Part shown: positions 1-9,121 of the stretch, one piece after another | Layout: every line of letters starts with the position of its first letter | Position numbering within the stretch: position 1 is the first letter of the stretch | Source of the DNA: CAAGNP01 sp045595965 | GTDB taxonomy: Bacteria > Bacteroidota > Bacteroidia > Bacteroidales > UBA932 | Direction of reading: 5' to 3' | DNA length: 64,000 nucleotides | Assembly (NCBI GenBank): GCA_045595965.1 | Contig: JAZOBN010000028.1 | Location: forward strand, 77,004-141,003 | Position numbers and translations under genes: made by a program | The notes under the pieces: generated by a model | What the model was told of the DNA's origin: nothing | What the model saw: only the letters and a program-made list of their open reading frames with translations | Databases searched by the model: none

Positions 1-898
1 CGTCTGCGATAGAGAAGCTAATGGCTCTGATGTGGTCCGAAATAACCCTCATTGCCACTGCAACATCTTCTGACTCCTCATATTTCTTTCCGCTGAGTTC
101 TGCAATTTTGCTGATGATATTCTGGAACATATCCCCTTCGTAGTTGCTCTTGTTGCCGTTGATGGCCATGACGAGTCTCTCGAAGCCCATACCTGTATCG
201 ACGTGCTTGTGAGGGAGCATTTCGAGCTGTCCGTTTGCCTTTCTGTTGTACTGGATGAATACAAGGTTCCATATCTCGATGACAAGGTGATGCCCTTTGT
301 TTACAAGTTCGGCTCCCGGAGTCTGTTTTCTCTCCTCGTCGCTACGCAAATCGACGTGGATTTCGCTGCAAGGGCCGCATGGACCGGTATCACCCATTTC
401 CCAGAAATTGTCTTTCTTGTTCCCGAGAATAATACGCTCCTCAGGGAGAAATTCCATCCAGTAACCTTTCGCTTCATTATCCATCTCTACCCCCTCTTCG
501 GTGCATCCTTCGAATACTGTCACATAGAGACGGTCTTTTGATAAGCCGTAAACCTCAGTAAGGAGTTCCCATGCCCAGGAGATCGCCTCTTTCTTGAAAT
601 AGTCACCGAAACTCCAGTTGCCGAGCATTTCAAACATTGTGTGGTGGTAGGTGTCATGTCCAACCTCTTCCAGATCGTTGTGCTTTCCACTGACGCGCAG
701 ACATTTCTGAGAGTCAGCAACACGGGGATATTTTATTGGTGTATTGCCCAGGAACCAATCCTTGAACTGATTCATCCCGGCATTGGTAAACATAAGTGTA
801 GGGTCCCCTTTAACTACCATTGGGGCAGATGGGACGATTGTGTGATTCTTTGATGCAAAGAAGTCTAAGAACTTCTGTCTAATTTCTTTAGATGTCAT
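1..898 (-). CDS. alaS: Alanyl-tRNA synthetase, N-terminal part (runs off the left edge)
   Basis: Charges tRNA-Ala with alanine in the cytoplasm. About 299 codons are visible of a family length near 870, so the aminoacylation core is present but the editing and C-terminal domains lie outside the window. The minus-strand frame reads from the ATG at 898 and begins MTSKEIRQKFLDFF, the usual AlaRS start. Class II motif 2 is visible (a stretch reading RVSGKHNDLEEVGHDTYHHT) and so is a motif with GMGFERL. A Bacteroidota -7 box lies just upstream (922-929) and the gene is divergent from the M23 peptidase gene. Very secure identification; incompleteness is only due to the window edge. Confidence 0.96.
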   Translation of the reverse strand, partial: MTSKEIRQKFLDFFASKNHTIVPSAPMVVKGDPTLMFTNAGMNQFKDWFLGNTPIKYPRVADSQKCLRVSGKHNDLEEVGHDTYHHTMFEMLGNWSFGDYFKKEAISWAWELLTEVYGLSKDRLYVTVFEGCTEEGVEMDNEAKGYWMEFLPEERIILGNKKDNFWEMGDTGPCGPCSEIHVDLRSDEERKQTPGAELVNKGHHLVIEIWNLVFIQYNRKANGQLEMLPHKHVDTGMGFERLVMAINGNKSNYEGDMFQNIISKIAELSGKKYEESEDVAVAMRVISDHIRAISFSIAD

Positions 899-921
899 TA
901 CCGTTCAAACATTTTAAGTCG

Positions 922-929
922 CAAAAATA
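922..929 (-). promoter_or_regulatory. Bacteroidota -7 promoter box for alaS
   Basis: Plus-strand CAAAAATA reads TATTTTTG on the minus strand, an exact TAnnTTTG match, 24 bases before the alaS ATG. A clear -33 TTTG was not found, so strength is unknown. Confidence 0.6.
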
Positions 930-949
930 GGTATTTAATTAAAAATAAT

Positions 950-957
950 TAAATTTG
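950..957 (+). promoter_or_regulatory. Bacteroidota -7 promoter box for the M23-to-Rnf gene run
   Basis: TAAATTTG matches TAnnTTTG, 27 bases before the ATG at 984. It is divergent from the alaS box. It is the only good match upstream of the long co-directional run ending at 12195. Confidence 0.6.
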
Positions 958-983
958 CCGCTGCTTATTTTAGGATAATTCGG

Positions 984-1955
984 ATGTCTCGTAAAATAAC
1001 ATACAAATTCAATCCCGACACATTACAGTATGAAGTGGCGAAAACCCCTATTTCAAAGAGGTTTTTCAAAGTTTGTACCTATTTTGTCTCGGGACTTGTC
1101 CTGTTTGTGTGTTATATGTATCTCTTTGGAGAAGTGCTCGGTATAGAGCCCCCAAAAACGGCGATTCTCAAGAAACAGAATGCAGAGTGGCATGGTAAAC
1201 TTGAGCTGTTGAGCCAGAGATATGACAAAGGAAATGCATCTTTGCTTGAGTTGCAGATGAGGGACAATGGAGTCTATAGACCAATCTTCGGTATGGAAGA
1301 GCTCTCTTCTGATCTCCGCAGTGCAGGTTTCGGGGGGATTGACAGATACTCTTTTCTCGAGCTTTATGACTCTTCTGGAAAACTTGCATCTGTTTCGGCA
1401 AAGCTCGATATCCTTTCCAAACGTGCGTATGTCCAGCTGAAGTCATTTGAAGATGTCTCTTCATTGGCTCACAGATCAGAAGAGATGTCCAAATGTATCC
1501 CATCTATTCCACCTGTTGTTCTTGATGAGAGGGTGAGACTCTCTTCCCGTTTTGGAATGAGAAATGACCCATTTACAAAGAAACCACGATTCCACAGTGG
1601 TGTTGATTTGTCTTGTGGGGTGAGTGGTGAACCTATCTATGCAACAGGGGACGGTGTGGTAAGCAGAATTTCTTTCGATTTTTTTGGTTACGGAAACTAT
1701 ATCATAGTTGATCATGGCTTCGGATACAAGACAAGATATGCCCACTTGAAAGCAACCCTTGTGACAGAGGGTCAGAAGGTGAAGAAAGGGGAGCAGATAG
1801 GAGAGATGGGAAACACCGGGAGATCGAAAGGAACTCACCTTCATTATGAGGTGCATTATCAGAACAAGGCGGTCAATCCTCTCAATTATTACAATTCAGA
1901 CATTACCCCAGAAGAGTATGCAATGATGGTCAAACCTGTTAAACCACGTGGTTGA
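984..1955 (+). CDS. M23 (LytM-type) peptidoglycan endopeptidase, membrane anchored, copy 1
   Basis: Predicted zinc endopeptidase acting on peptidoglycan cross-links, 323 residues. An N-terminal cytoplasmic tail is followed by one membrane helix (about residues 31-50), then a coiled segment, then the M23 domain (about 185-300). The zinc and catalytic residues are all visible: H204 and D208 in the HxxxD motif, the YAHL histidine near 250, and H285 and H287 in the HLH motif, so it should be active rather than an EnvC- or NlpD-like dead copy. The stop overlaps the region just before the next gene, a diverged paralogue with the same layout. It could act in cell division or elongation; the substrate is inferred. 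Confidence 0.9.
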   Translation: MSRKITYKFNPDTLQYEVAKTPISKRFFKVCTYFVSGLVLFVCYMYLFGEVLGIEPPKTAILKKQNAEWHGKLELLSQRYDKGNASLLELQMRDNGVYRPIFGMEELSSDLRSAGFGGIDRYSFLELYDSSGKLASVSAKLDILSKRAYVQLKSFEDVSSLAHRSEEMSKCIPSIPPVVLDERVRLSSRFGMRNDPFTKKPRFHSGVDLSCGVSGEPIYATGDGVVSRISFDFFGYGNYIIVDHGFGYKTRYAHLKATLVTEGQKVKKGEQIGEMGNTGRSKGTHLHYEVHYQNKAVNPLNYYNSDITPEEYAMMVKPVKPRG

Positions 1956-1957
1956 TT

Positions 1958-2923
1958 ATGAAAAACAGGGTAAGGTTTGACAGTGATGATCTGGACTTCA
2001 AAGAGAAGAGGCCCGGTTTTGCCGATTATCTGAAGAGAGGGGTAAGGTGGTTTCTTCTGTCAAGTCTTTGTGCCGCTCTGTTTTATGTGGTTTTTGCATT
2101 GGTTTTCAGTAGTGACCAGGATAAGAGGCTTATGAGGGAGAGTGCTGCCATTGAAAAAGAGTATGGTGATATGGAGAGGCAGATGGAGATGCTGGAATCA
2201 ATTATTTCGGAACTTCAGACTAAGGATAGGGAGATATACCAGAATCTGTTCAATTCAGAACCGCCATACCTGATGCCTCAGCCGATGACAAAAGAACTCT
2301 ATTCGGCAGTGGATAATGACACAACAGATGGTCTTGAGTCAATAAATCAGAGTGCTGTAAAATTGTCTGAACTTCTTCCTCAGGCAGAAAATGTCCAGCA
2401 ATTGATCTCCTCCCTTGAACAAAAAACCAAGGATAGCATTCATGTGTTAAAAAAAATCCCTTGTATTATCCCTGTAGAGAATTTTGTCCTTAGCCAGACA
2501 GGGGCAACAATCGGTAAAAAGATGCACCCCTTCTACAAGACATTGACAATGCATACGGGACTTGATATTGTGGCTTCGGTAGGGACAAGGGTTATTGCAT
2601 CTGCGGATGGCGTTGTCAAAGAGGTGGTGAAAAGTCAGAGGGGAAAAGGGAATCAGGTGGTCATTGACCATCAAAATGGGTATGTTACTACATATTCGCA
2701 CCTTTCCAGTATCTCTGTCAGGAAAGGTGCGAAGATCAAACAAGGTGCTACCATTGCCCGAGTCGGTACCTCCGGGCGTGTCTTTGCCCCCCATCTGCAT
2801 TACGAGGTGCAACTGCATGGAGAGTATCAGAACCCGGTTGATTATTTTTTTGTAGATTTAAGTCCAATCCAATATAGAGAGATGCTGATGATTTCAATTA
2901 ACACAGGTCAATCTATGGATTAA
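1958..2923 (+). CDS. M23 (LytM-type) peptidoglycan endopeptidase, membrane anchored, copy 2
   Basis: 321 residues. The start is taken at the ATG at 1958, two bases after the previous stop, rather than at a TTG at 1952 that overlaps that stop. One membrane helix (about residues 27-47) precedes a coiled segment (about 55-150) and a C-terminal M23 domain with H199 and D203 (HxxxD), a YSHL motif and H279/H281 (HLH), all intact. It shares architecture with the gene upstream but is clearly diverged in sequence, so the duplication is old. Tandem arrangement suggests the two are co-expressed and perhaps work on the same step. Confidence 0.9.
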   Translation: MKNRVRFDSDDLDFKEKRPGFADYLKRGVRWFLLSSLCAALFYVVFALVFSSDQDKRLMRESAAIEKEYGDMERQMEMLESIISELQTKDREIYQNLFNSEPPYLMPQPMTKELYSAVDNDTTDGLESINQSAVKLSELLPQAENVQQLISSLEQKTKDSIHVLKKIPCIIPVENFVLSQTGATIGKKMHPFYKTLTMHTGLDIVASVGTRVIASADGVVKEVVKSQRGKGNQVVIDHQNGYVTTYSHLSSISVRKGAKIKQGATIARVGTSGRVFAPHLHYEVQLHGEYQNPVDYFFVDLSPIQYREMLMISINTGQSMD

Positions 2924-2929
2924 AACAAT

Positions 2930-3289
2930 ATGCTTATGTCCGAAAATAATTTTACAGTAAAGAAACTCTATTACTCTATAGGGGAGGTTGCTGAAATCCT
3001 TGGAGAAAATCCCTCTTTGGTCCGTTTCTGGTCTGACCGTTTCAGTAGATTTGTAAAACCGGAAAGGAATAAAAAGGGTAATAGAAAATATACAGAAGAG
3101 GATGTCAAGACCCTGAAGACTATATACCATCTGGTAAAAGAGAGAGGTATGACCCTTGACGGAGCTGAAGCGAGGTTGAAAAACAACAAAGAGGGTGCAG
3201 ACAAAAGGGCAGAGGTGGTGGAGAAGCTTATGGGTATAAAGGAGAATCTTCTGCAGATTCAGAGAGAACTTGTGGTTGAGGAGGAGTAA
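2930..3289 (+). CDS. MerR-family helix-turn-helix protein
   Basis: Small DNA-binding protein of 119 residues. The N-terminal winged helix-turn-helix of the MerR type is clear: a SIGEVAEILGEN recognition segment, then LVRFWSDRF, then a NRKYTEEDVKTLKTIYHLVKERG segment. The C-terminal part is short, charged and probably helical, with no cysteine pair or effector domain, so a metal or drug sensor role is not supported. Start at 2930; a second in-frame ATG at 2936 is equally possible. It lies between cell-wall and housekeeping genes in one transcript; its target is unknown. Confidence 0.85.
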   Translation: MLMSENNFTVKKLYYSIGEVAEILGENPSLVRFWSDRFSRFVKPERNKKGNRKYTEEDVKTLKTIYHLVKERGMTLDGAEARLKNNKEGADKRAEVVEKLMGIKENLLQIQRELVVEEE

Positions 3290-3290
3290 T

Positions 3291-4064
3291 ATGAAGGCTA
3301 AAAAGATTTCTTCTGTCATAGAGGAGTATGCACCATTGTCTTTTCAGGAGAAATGGGACAACTCAGGGTATTGTATCGGGGGAGCTGATCAGGAGGTCCA
3401 CTCGGCAATAATAGCTTTGGATTGTACAGAGAGGGTGGTGGATGAGGCAATAGCCTCAGGAACAGATATGATCATCACACACCACCCATTGATTTTTGGT
3501 GGGGTGACAAAGATTTCAGGAGAGAACACTTTGGGGAGGATTATCTGTAAAGCAATCAAGAATGATATTGTGATATATAGCTGCCATACCAATATGGACA
3601 AGGTCCTTAATGGGGTAAGTGGGCAGATGGCATCGAGGCTTGAACTTAAGGAGGTGGAGATACTTGATAAAGGTGCTATGGGTGAGGGGTTTGGCATAGT
3701 GGGTAAATTGCAGCATCCTATGGTTGACAAGGAGTTTGGAGAGTTTGTGAAAAAGGCATTTTCATTGAATATGCTCCGGTGTTCAAGGCCTTGCGGAAAG
3801 GTGATAACAACTGTGGCAATGTGTGGGGGGAGTGGAAAGTCACTTATCCATGCAGCAAAAGCGGTTGGTGCCGATGCCTATATTTCGGGAGATATATCCT
3901 ATCATGATTTTATGACTGATGATGGATTTTTCTTGATGGATATAGGACATTATGAGAGCGAAATAGATATTGTGCAAACTATCTATGATATACTTAAAGA
4001 AAAAATTTCTAACTTTGCAGTTCGCACATTTAACGACAATAACAATTTAGTATACTATCTATAA
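3291..4064 (+). CDS. Nif3-like dinuclear metal-centre protein (GTP cyclohydrolase 1 type 2 family)
   Basis: 257 residues. Start chosen at the ATG at 3291, one base after the MerR stop; a longer frame from 3270 would overlap that gene. Family features are visible: THHPLIFGG near residue 65, SCHTNMD near 95, and a C-terminal stretch with SGDISYHDF and DIGHYESE, which supply the histidine, aspartate and glutamate ligands of the two-metal site. The family is widely conserved but its role in bacteria is uncertain; the GTP cyclohydrolase label comes from one lineage and should not be taken as proven here. The usual neighbour in many genomes is the zinc-ribbon protein that follows, as here. Confidence 0.9.
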   Translation: MKAKKISSVIEEYAPLSFQEKWDNSGYCIGGADQEVHSAIIALDCTERVVDEAIASGTDMIITHHPLIFGGVTKISGENTLGRIICKAIKNDIVIYSCHTNMDKVLNGVSGQMASRLELKEVEILDKGAMGEGFGIVGKLQHPMVDKEFGEFVKKAFSLNMLRCSRPCGKVITTVAMCGGSGKSLIHAAKAVGADAYISGDISYHDFMTDDGFFLMDIGHYESEIDIVQTIYDILKEKISNFAVRTFNDNNNLVYYL

Positions 4065-4068
4065 TAAT

Positions 4069-4890
4069 ATGGCTACAAGTAAACAAAAAACTCAAAAAGT
4101 AGTAACCCCTATTGATAATAGGGAGACATTTGTCTCTTTGTCAAAAAGCTTGAATGACTCAGATGTGAGCATGGAGAGCAAATTGCACACTCTATACGAT
4201 CTTCAACAAATTGATACCAAGATAGATAGAATTCACCTTTTGAGAGGGGAACTACCAGAAGAAGTGAGAGATTTGGAGGATGAAATTGAGGGTTTGAGAA
4301 CCAGAATTTCCAATTTCCAGAATGATATCAAAGAGATTGAAAAACTTGTGGCTCAAAAGAAAATCGATATCGAGAATTGCAAACAGGCAATAGCAAGATA
4401 TGAGGAGCAACGCTCGAATGTGAAGAATAACCGTGAGTATGATTCACTTTCTAAAGAGATTGAATTCCAAGGTCTCGAAAAAGAGTTGGCAGAAAAGAGA
4501 ATTAAAGAGAATACTGCTGTTCTGAATGAGAAGAAAGAGAACCTTGAGAATGCAAAGGCTACTTTGGCAGGGAGAGAGGTTGATTTGGAGAATAAGAATG
4601 CCGAATTGGTTTCAATCATAGAAGAGACCTCAAAAGAGGAAGAAGTTCTCCTCAAGGAGAAAAGTGAATTGGTTAAGAATATCGATGAAAGAACTCTTAC
4701 AGCATACGACAAAGTGCGTACAAATGCACGTAACCGTCTTGCTGTGGTTACTATCAAGAGAGATGCTTGTGGCGGATGTTTCAACCATATCCCTCCTCAG
4801 AGACAACTCGATATTGCAATGAGCAAGAAATTGATCGTTTGTGAATATTGCGGACGTATTATCGTAAGTTCTGAATTCGAAAACAAATAG
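4069..4890 (+). CDS. Coiled-coil protein with C4 zinc ribbon
   Basis: 273 residues. The first three quarters is a long charged coiled coil (about residues 40-205) rich in Glu and Lys. The C-terminus carries a four-cysteine zinc ribbon with CGGC near 235 and CEYC near 263. The family is thought to bind nucleic acid, but no function is established. It sits 4 bases after the Nif3-like gene and 19 before dnaB, the first pairing being common in bacteria. No membrane segment or signal peptide is seen, so it is cytoplasmic. Confidence 0.85.
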   Translation: MATSKQKTQKVVTPIDNRETFVSLSKSLNDSDVSMESKLHTLYDLQQIDTKIDRIHLLRGELPEEVRDLEDEIEGLRTRISNFQNDIKEIEKLVAQKKIDIENCKQAIARYEEQRSNVKNNREYDSLSKEIEFQGLEKELAEKRIKENTAVLNEKKENLENAKATLAGREVDLENKNAELVSIIEETSKEEEVLLKEKSELVKNIDERTLTAYDKVRTNARNRLAVVTIKRDACGGCFNHIPPQRQLDIAMSKKLIVCEYCGRIIVSSEFENK

Positions 4891-4909
4891 ATAACCGGTC
4901 CCTGGTCTC

Positions 4910-6394
4910 ATGGCGAAAAAAAGCGAGCAGCAGCAGAAGGCTCAAGATAAGAAAATTGATGCCATAAGCCTTGAAATGGGTAAAGTTCCCCCTCAGGCCA
5001 TTGAGGTTGAGGAGGCTGTTTTAGGTGCGTTGCTCCTCGAACCGAATGTGGCTCCGGATGTTTTGGATTCCCTCTCCCCTGAGTGTTTTTACAAAGAGGC
5101 CAATCGCAAGATATTTTCTGCGATCAGCTCTTTGTCATATAAACACGATCCGGTTGATATTTTTACAGTAGCGGAAGAGCTTAAGAAAAACTCTGTTCTT
5201 GAAGAGGTGGGTGGACCACTCTACCTGACTCAACTTTCATCAAAGATCGGTGCGGCAGCCCATATCGATTATCACGTCAAAATTCTCCTTCAGAAGTATA
5301 TCCAGAGGGAGATGATCTCCATAGCATACAGAATGCAGAAAGAGAGTTTTGATGACTCTATCCCTGTAGATGATCTGCTTGAACAATCCCAGGACAATCT
5401 TTTCCGCCTTGCGGAGAGGAATATGAAGAGGGATACACAACCTATACAGTCTGTTATCAATACAGCATTGGATGAGATCAGTCAAAACCAGCTCAGAGAA
5501 GATGGCCTCAGTGGGGTAACTTCCGGGTTTACGGGGATTGACAAAATTACACTCGGATGGCAGGCTTCCGATTTGATTATCGTGGCTGCACGTCCTGCAA
5601 TGGGTAAGACAGCCTTTGTCCTCACTATGGCAAGGAATATGGCTGTCGAACACAATATTCCCGTAGCATTCTTCTCTCTGGAAATGTCATCTTTGCAACT
5701 CGTAAAGAGACTTCTGGTGTCTGAATCCGGACTATCAAGTGAGAAGATCAGAGGTGGTCAGAAGTTGGCACCATATGAACTTGTGCAGTTGAATGAGAGG
5801 ATCAAAGATTTGGCAAAGGCTCCGTTGTATATAGATGATACCCCGTCGCTTTCTATTTATGAGTTCCGTTCAAAAGCGAGAAAACTAGTCAGAACAGCGG
5901 GTGCCAAAATAATTATTATAGACTATCTGCAACTTATGACCGGTCCTCCCGATCTCAAACAGATGAGAGAGCAGGAGGTGTCAGCGATTTCGCGTTCGTT
6001 GAAATCGATAGCCAAGGAGCTGAACATTCCAATCATCGCCTTGTCACAGCTCTCCAGAGCAGTTGAAACAAGAGGTGGAAACAAACGACCACAGTTGAGC
6101 GACTTGCGCGAGTCTGGAGCAATCGAACAAGATGCCGATATAGTAATGTTTATCCACAGACCGGATTACTATGGTGTTCAAGAAGATCCGAGGATGCAGG
6201 GTCTTGCGGAGATTATCATTGCAAAACACCGTAATGGCTCCACTGCAGATGTGAAGATGAAGTTCAGGCACTCGGAGGCAAGATTCGTAGATGCCAATGA
6301 ATTGGACAATTTCTCAGAATATACGCCAGGGGATGATACGGGGATAGAGTCAAGGATGAACTCTGACGGCTTTGATGCAAATCCTGATTTCTAA
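4910..6394 (+). CDS. dnaB: Replicative DNA helicase DnaB
   Basis: Hexameric 5'-3' helicase that unwinds DNA at the replication fork and recruits primase. 494 residues, a normal length. The N-terminal helical domain (about 25-130) begins with PPQAIEVEEAVLGALL, and the RecA-like motor domain carries the Walker A RPAMGKT with K233 and T234, the Walker B IIIIDYLQLM, and the downstream LSQLSRAVE and SDLRESGAIEQDADIV motifs. There is no sign of an intein in the Walker A region. It lies in an unusual operon, between the zinc-ribbon gene and the redox genes. Confidence 0.97.
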   Translation: MAKKSEQQQKAQDKKIDAISLEMGKVPPQAIEVEEAVLGALLLEPNVAPDVLDSLSPECFYKEANRKIFSAISSLSYKHDPVDIFTVAEELKKNSVLEEVGGPLYLTQLSSKIGAAAHIDYHVKILLQKYIQREMISIAYRMQKESFDDSIPVDDLLEQSQDNLFRLAERNMKRDTQPIQSVINTALDEISQNQLREDGLSGVTSGFTGIDKITLGWQASDLIIVAARPAMGKTAFVLTMARNMAVEHNIPVAFFSLEMSSLQLVKRLLVSESGLSSEKIRGGQKLAPYELVQLNERIKDLAKAPLYIDDTPSLSIYEFRSKARKLVRTAGAKIIIIDYLQLMTGPPDLKQMREQEVSAISRSLKSIAKELNIPIIALSQLSRAVETRGGNKRPQLSDLRESGAIEQDADIVMFIHRPDYYGVQEDPRMQGLAEIIIAKHRNGSTADVKMKFRHSEARFVDANELDNFSEYTPGDDTGIESRMNSDGFDANPDF

Positions 6395-6396
6395 AA

Positions 6397-6816
6397 ATGA
6401 GACAAGGGCGAATTTCACATAGAGGTGTTATAAAATCAATAGGAGAGAAGGTAATTTCTGTGGAGATTATCAGTAAGTCTGCTTGTAGTGAATGTCATGC
6501 CAAGATGATGTGCAGTATGTCGGATATGAAAGTGAAAACGATTGAGGTGAAGAGGTACGGTTTTGAGAATTTTGAAGTGGGAGAGGAGGTGAATGTTGTT
6601 CTGGCAAGTACTGTAGGTTATAAAGCGGTAGTGGTTTCTTATTTGATCCCTTTGGTAATTCTCCTGATTTTATTATTATCTTTGCAAGAGATATATGCAA
6701 ATGAACTCATTTCGGCACTTGGAAGTATTGCAGGTGTCGGAATATATTATCTGGCAGTTTGGCTTTCAAGAAGAAAAATTGAGAGACAAGTGTCGTTTGC
6801 TATTGAAAAACTTTAG
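6397..6816 (+). CDS. RseC/MucC-like SoxR-reducing-system membrane protein
   Basis: 139 residues, starting two bases after the dnaB stop. The N-terminal soluble part contains a cluster of cysteines (CSECHAKMMCS, about residues 28-38) like the RseC family; two membrane helices follow (about 75-92 and 101-119). In Bacteroidota this family is regularly found just upstream of rnfB, as here, which suggests a part in electron transfer or assembly with the Rnf complex. The SoxR-reducing label comes from gammaproteobacteria and no SoxR is seen here. Confidence 0.8.
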   Translation: MRQGRISHRGVIKSIGEKVISVEIISKSACSECHAKMMCSMSDMKVKTIEVKRYGFENFEVGEEVNVVLASTVGYKAVVVSYLIPLVILLILLLSLQEIYANELISALGSIAGVGIYYLAVWLSRRKIERQVSFAIEKL

Positions 6817-6825
6817 TTCAAAAAT

Positions 6826-7761
6826 ATGGGTACTATTATTTCTACTGTTGTCAGCTTGAGCGTTTTAGGTCTCGTGCTGGCTGTTGTGCTTTATCTTGTG
6901 GCACAAAAATTCAAAGTTGAAGAAGATCCCCGTATCGACGAGGTTGAGGCAACTATGCCTGGAGCAAATTGTGGCGGCTGCGGTTTTGCAGGCTGTCGTG
7001 CGTTTGCCGAGAACTGTGTAAAGGCTGGTAGCCTTGAGGGCTTTTTCTGCCCTGTTGGCGGCAATCCGACAATGAAGAAAGTTGCGGAGGTGCTTGGCCT
7101 TCAGGCAGAGGACAAAGAGCCTATGGTTGCAGTGGTAAGATGCCATGGAACCCGCGATAACAGGGAGACTGTTAACGTTTATGATGGTTGCACCTCATGC
7201 AAGGTGAAATCCAATCTTTACAGCGGCGACACCGGATGTAAATGGGGTTGTGTAGGTTGTGGAGATTGTGTGCAGGCTTGTAAGTTCGATGCACTTTCGA
7301 TGAATCCTAAAACAGGACTTCCTGAGGTGGATGAAGAGAAGTGTGTTGCTTGTGGTGCTTGTGTCAAGGCTTGTCCTAAGGGTGTTATCGAACTTAGGAA
7401 CAAGGGCAAGAAGTCAATGAGAGTATTTGTTTCCTGTGTCAGCAAAGATAAGGGTGCAATTGCCCGCAAGGCTTGTAAAGTCGCTTGTATCGGTTGTGGA
7501 AAATGTAAGACAGTATGTCCATTTGATGCAATTACAGTTGAAAACAATGTGGCATATATTGATTACACAAAATGTCGTCTGTGCCGCAAATGTGTGGATG
7601 CTTGTCCTACCAAGGCGATTTGGGATGTCAATTTCCCTGTAAGAGTCCCTAAAGCAGATCCGAAACCGGCTGTTGCTCCAGCGGCAGCGGCTGTTGCTGC
7701 TCCGGCACCTGCACCAGCTGAAGAGGTAAAAAAAGTTGAAGAAACCCCTAAAAACGAATAG
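6826..7761 (+). CDS. rnfB: Rnf complex subunit B, iron-sulfur protein
   Basis: Ferredoxin-facing electron carrier of the Rnf complex (ferredoxin:NAD oxidoreductase coupled to ion transport). 311 residues. An N-terminal membrane helix (about 7-26) is followed by the four-Cys domain (CGGCGFAGC near 46, later Cys near 64 and 73) and four ferredoxin-type clusters: CVGCGDC, CVACGAC, CIGCGKC and CRLCRKC. That is two more 4Fe-4S motifs than in the short gammaproteobacterial RnfB. The C-terminus is a flexible Ala/Pro-rich tail (about 280-311). First gene of the rnfBCDGEA block. Confidence 0.95.
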   Translation: MGTIISTVVSLSVLGLVLAVVLYLVAQKFKVEEDPRIDEVEATMPGANCGGCGFAGCRAFAENCVKAGSLEGFFCPVGGNPTMKKVAEVLGLQAEDKEPMVAVVRCHGTRDNRETVNVYDGCTSCKVKSNLYSGDTGCKWGCVGCGDCVQACKFDALSMNPKTGLPEVDEEKCVACGACVKACPKGVIELRNKGKKSMRVFVSCVSKDKGAIARKACKVACIGCGKCKTVCPFDAITVENNVAYIDYTKCRLCRKCVDACPTKAIWDVNFPVRVPKADPKPAVAPAAAAVAAPAPAPAEEVKKVEETPKNE

Positions 7762-7767
7762 TAAGAT

Positions 7768-9099
7768 ATGAAAACATTTAAGATCGGCGGTGTACACCCC
7801 AACGATTCTAAAATATCGAAAGATTGTGCTATTGAGGATTTCCCAGTTTTGGAGAAGGCATATATCTCAATGGCGCAGCATCTTGGTGCTCCTGCAGAGC
7901 CTATCGTGCAGAAAGGGGATAAGGTGAAAGTGGGCCAGTTGATAGCAAAGCCGACAGGTTTTGTTTCGGCAAATATCCACTCATCTGTTTCAGGTACAGT
8001 GGCTTCTGTTGAACCTTATGCAGATTTGGCTGGTAACCCTGTTATGCACGTGATTATAGATGTAGAGGGCGACGAGTGGGAAGAGAGCATTGACAGAACT
8101 CCAGATGTAGTGAGAGAGATTACACTCTCCAAAGAGGAGATTATAAAAAAGATTCAGGATTGTGGTATTGTAGGTTTGGGTGGCGCATCCTTCCCTACCC
8201 ATATCAAACTTACACCCCCTCCGGGTAAGGTGGCAGAGTACCTTCTTATCAATGGTGCGGAGTGTGAGCCTTTCTTGACATCAGACTACAGACTCATGCT
8301 TGAACAACCCGAGCAGATTCTTATTGGTGCAAAAATCATGATGAAAGCTCTGGATGTGAAGAAATGTCGTTTTGGAGTTGAGGTGAACAAACCTGAAGCA
8401 ATTGCCAAACTGAAGACATTTGCCTCACAGTATCCTGAGATTGAAATTGTCCCTTTGAAGAAGAAATATCCTCAAGGTGGTGAGAAACAGCTTATCGAGG
8501 CACTGACAGGCAAACGAGTCCCCTCAATGGGGTTGCCTATTGATGCCGGAGCTGTAGTACAGAACTGTGCAACTGCACTTGCTGTATATGAGGCAGTGCA
8601 GAAGAACAAACCTCTATTTGAAGGTATTGTGACAATCACCGGTAATTGCTCTGAGCAACAGAGAAACTTCCGATTGAGAGTAGGTACCCCTATCATCAAT
8701 ATGCTTGACGCTATCGGAAGAATACCTAAAGATGCTGCAAAAGTGATCAGCGGTGGCCCTATGATGGGTAAAGCGATCTCAAATCTCCTTGCTGCATCTG
8801 TAAAGAGCAGTTCTGCAATATTGCTTTTGACAGAGGAAGAGACCAAGAGAAAACCGGAAAGCAACTGTATCAGATGCGGTAAATGTATCGATGCATGCCC
8901 TATGGGACTTGAACCATATCTTCTTGTAAGGTATTCAAGAGCAAATATGTATGATGAACTTGAAGAGAATAAGATATATGATTGTATTGAGTGCGGATGC
9001 TGTCTGTTCTCATGCCCAGCATATATTCCTCTTCTTGACCACATTAGAGCATCTAAGGCTGAAGTGATGAAAATTATGCGCAGCCGTCCTAAAAAATAG
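7768..9099 (+). CDS. rnfC: Rnf complex subunit C
   Basis: NADH-binding, FMN- and Fe-S-carrying peripheral subunit that exchanges electrons with NAD. 443 residues. An N-terminal barrel-sandwich domain precedes an SLBB/NADH-binding region with a GLGGASFPTHIKL segment near residue 137 and NGAECEPFLTSD near 160. The C-terminal part has two 4Fe-4S motifs: CIRCGKCIDACP and CIECGCCLFSCP. Starts six bases after rnfB and is co-transcribed with it. Confidence 0.95.
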   Translation: MKTFKIGGVHPNDSKISKDCAIEDFPVLEKAYISMAQHLGAPAEPIVQKGDKVKVGQLIAKPTGFVSANIHSSVSGTVASVEPYADLAGNPVMHVIIDVEGDEWEESIDRTPDVVREITLSKEEIIKKIQDCGIVGLGGASFPTHIKLTPPPGKVAEYLLINGAECEPFLTSDYRLMLEQPEQILIGAKIMMKALDVKKCRFGVEVNKPEAIAKLKTFASQYPEIEIVPLKKKYPQGGEKQLIEALTGKRVPSMGLPIDAGAVVQNCATALAVYEAVQKNKPLFEGIVTITGNCSEQQRNFRLRVGTPIINMLDAIGRIPKDAAKVISGGPMMGKAISNLLAASVKSSSAILLLTEEETKRKPESNCIRCGKCIDACPMGLEPYLLVRYSRANMYDELEENKIYDCIECGCCLFSCPAYIPLLDHIRASKAEVMKIMRSRPKK

Positions 9100-9121
9100 A
9101 GAATAAAAAATAAGATTTGAT

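Noticed and set aside
4353..4784. Ser/Phe-rich frame antisense to the zinc-ribbon coiled-coil gene
   Set aside because: It is the mirror of the Glu/Lys-rich coiled coil; such antisense frames lack stops because of composition.
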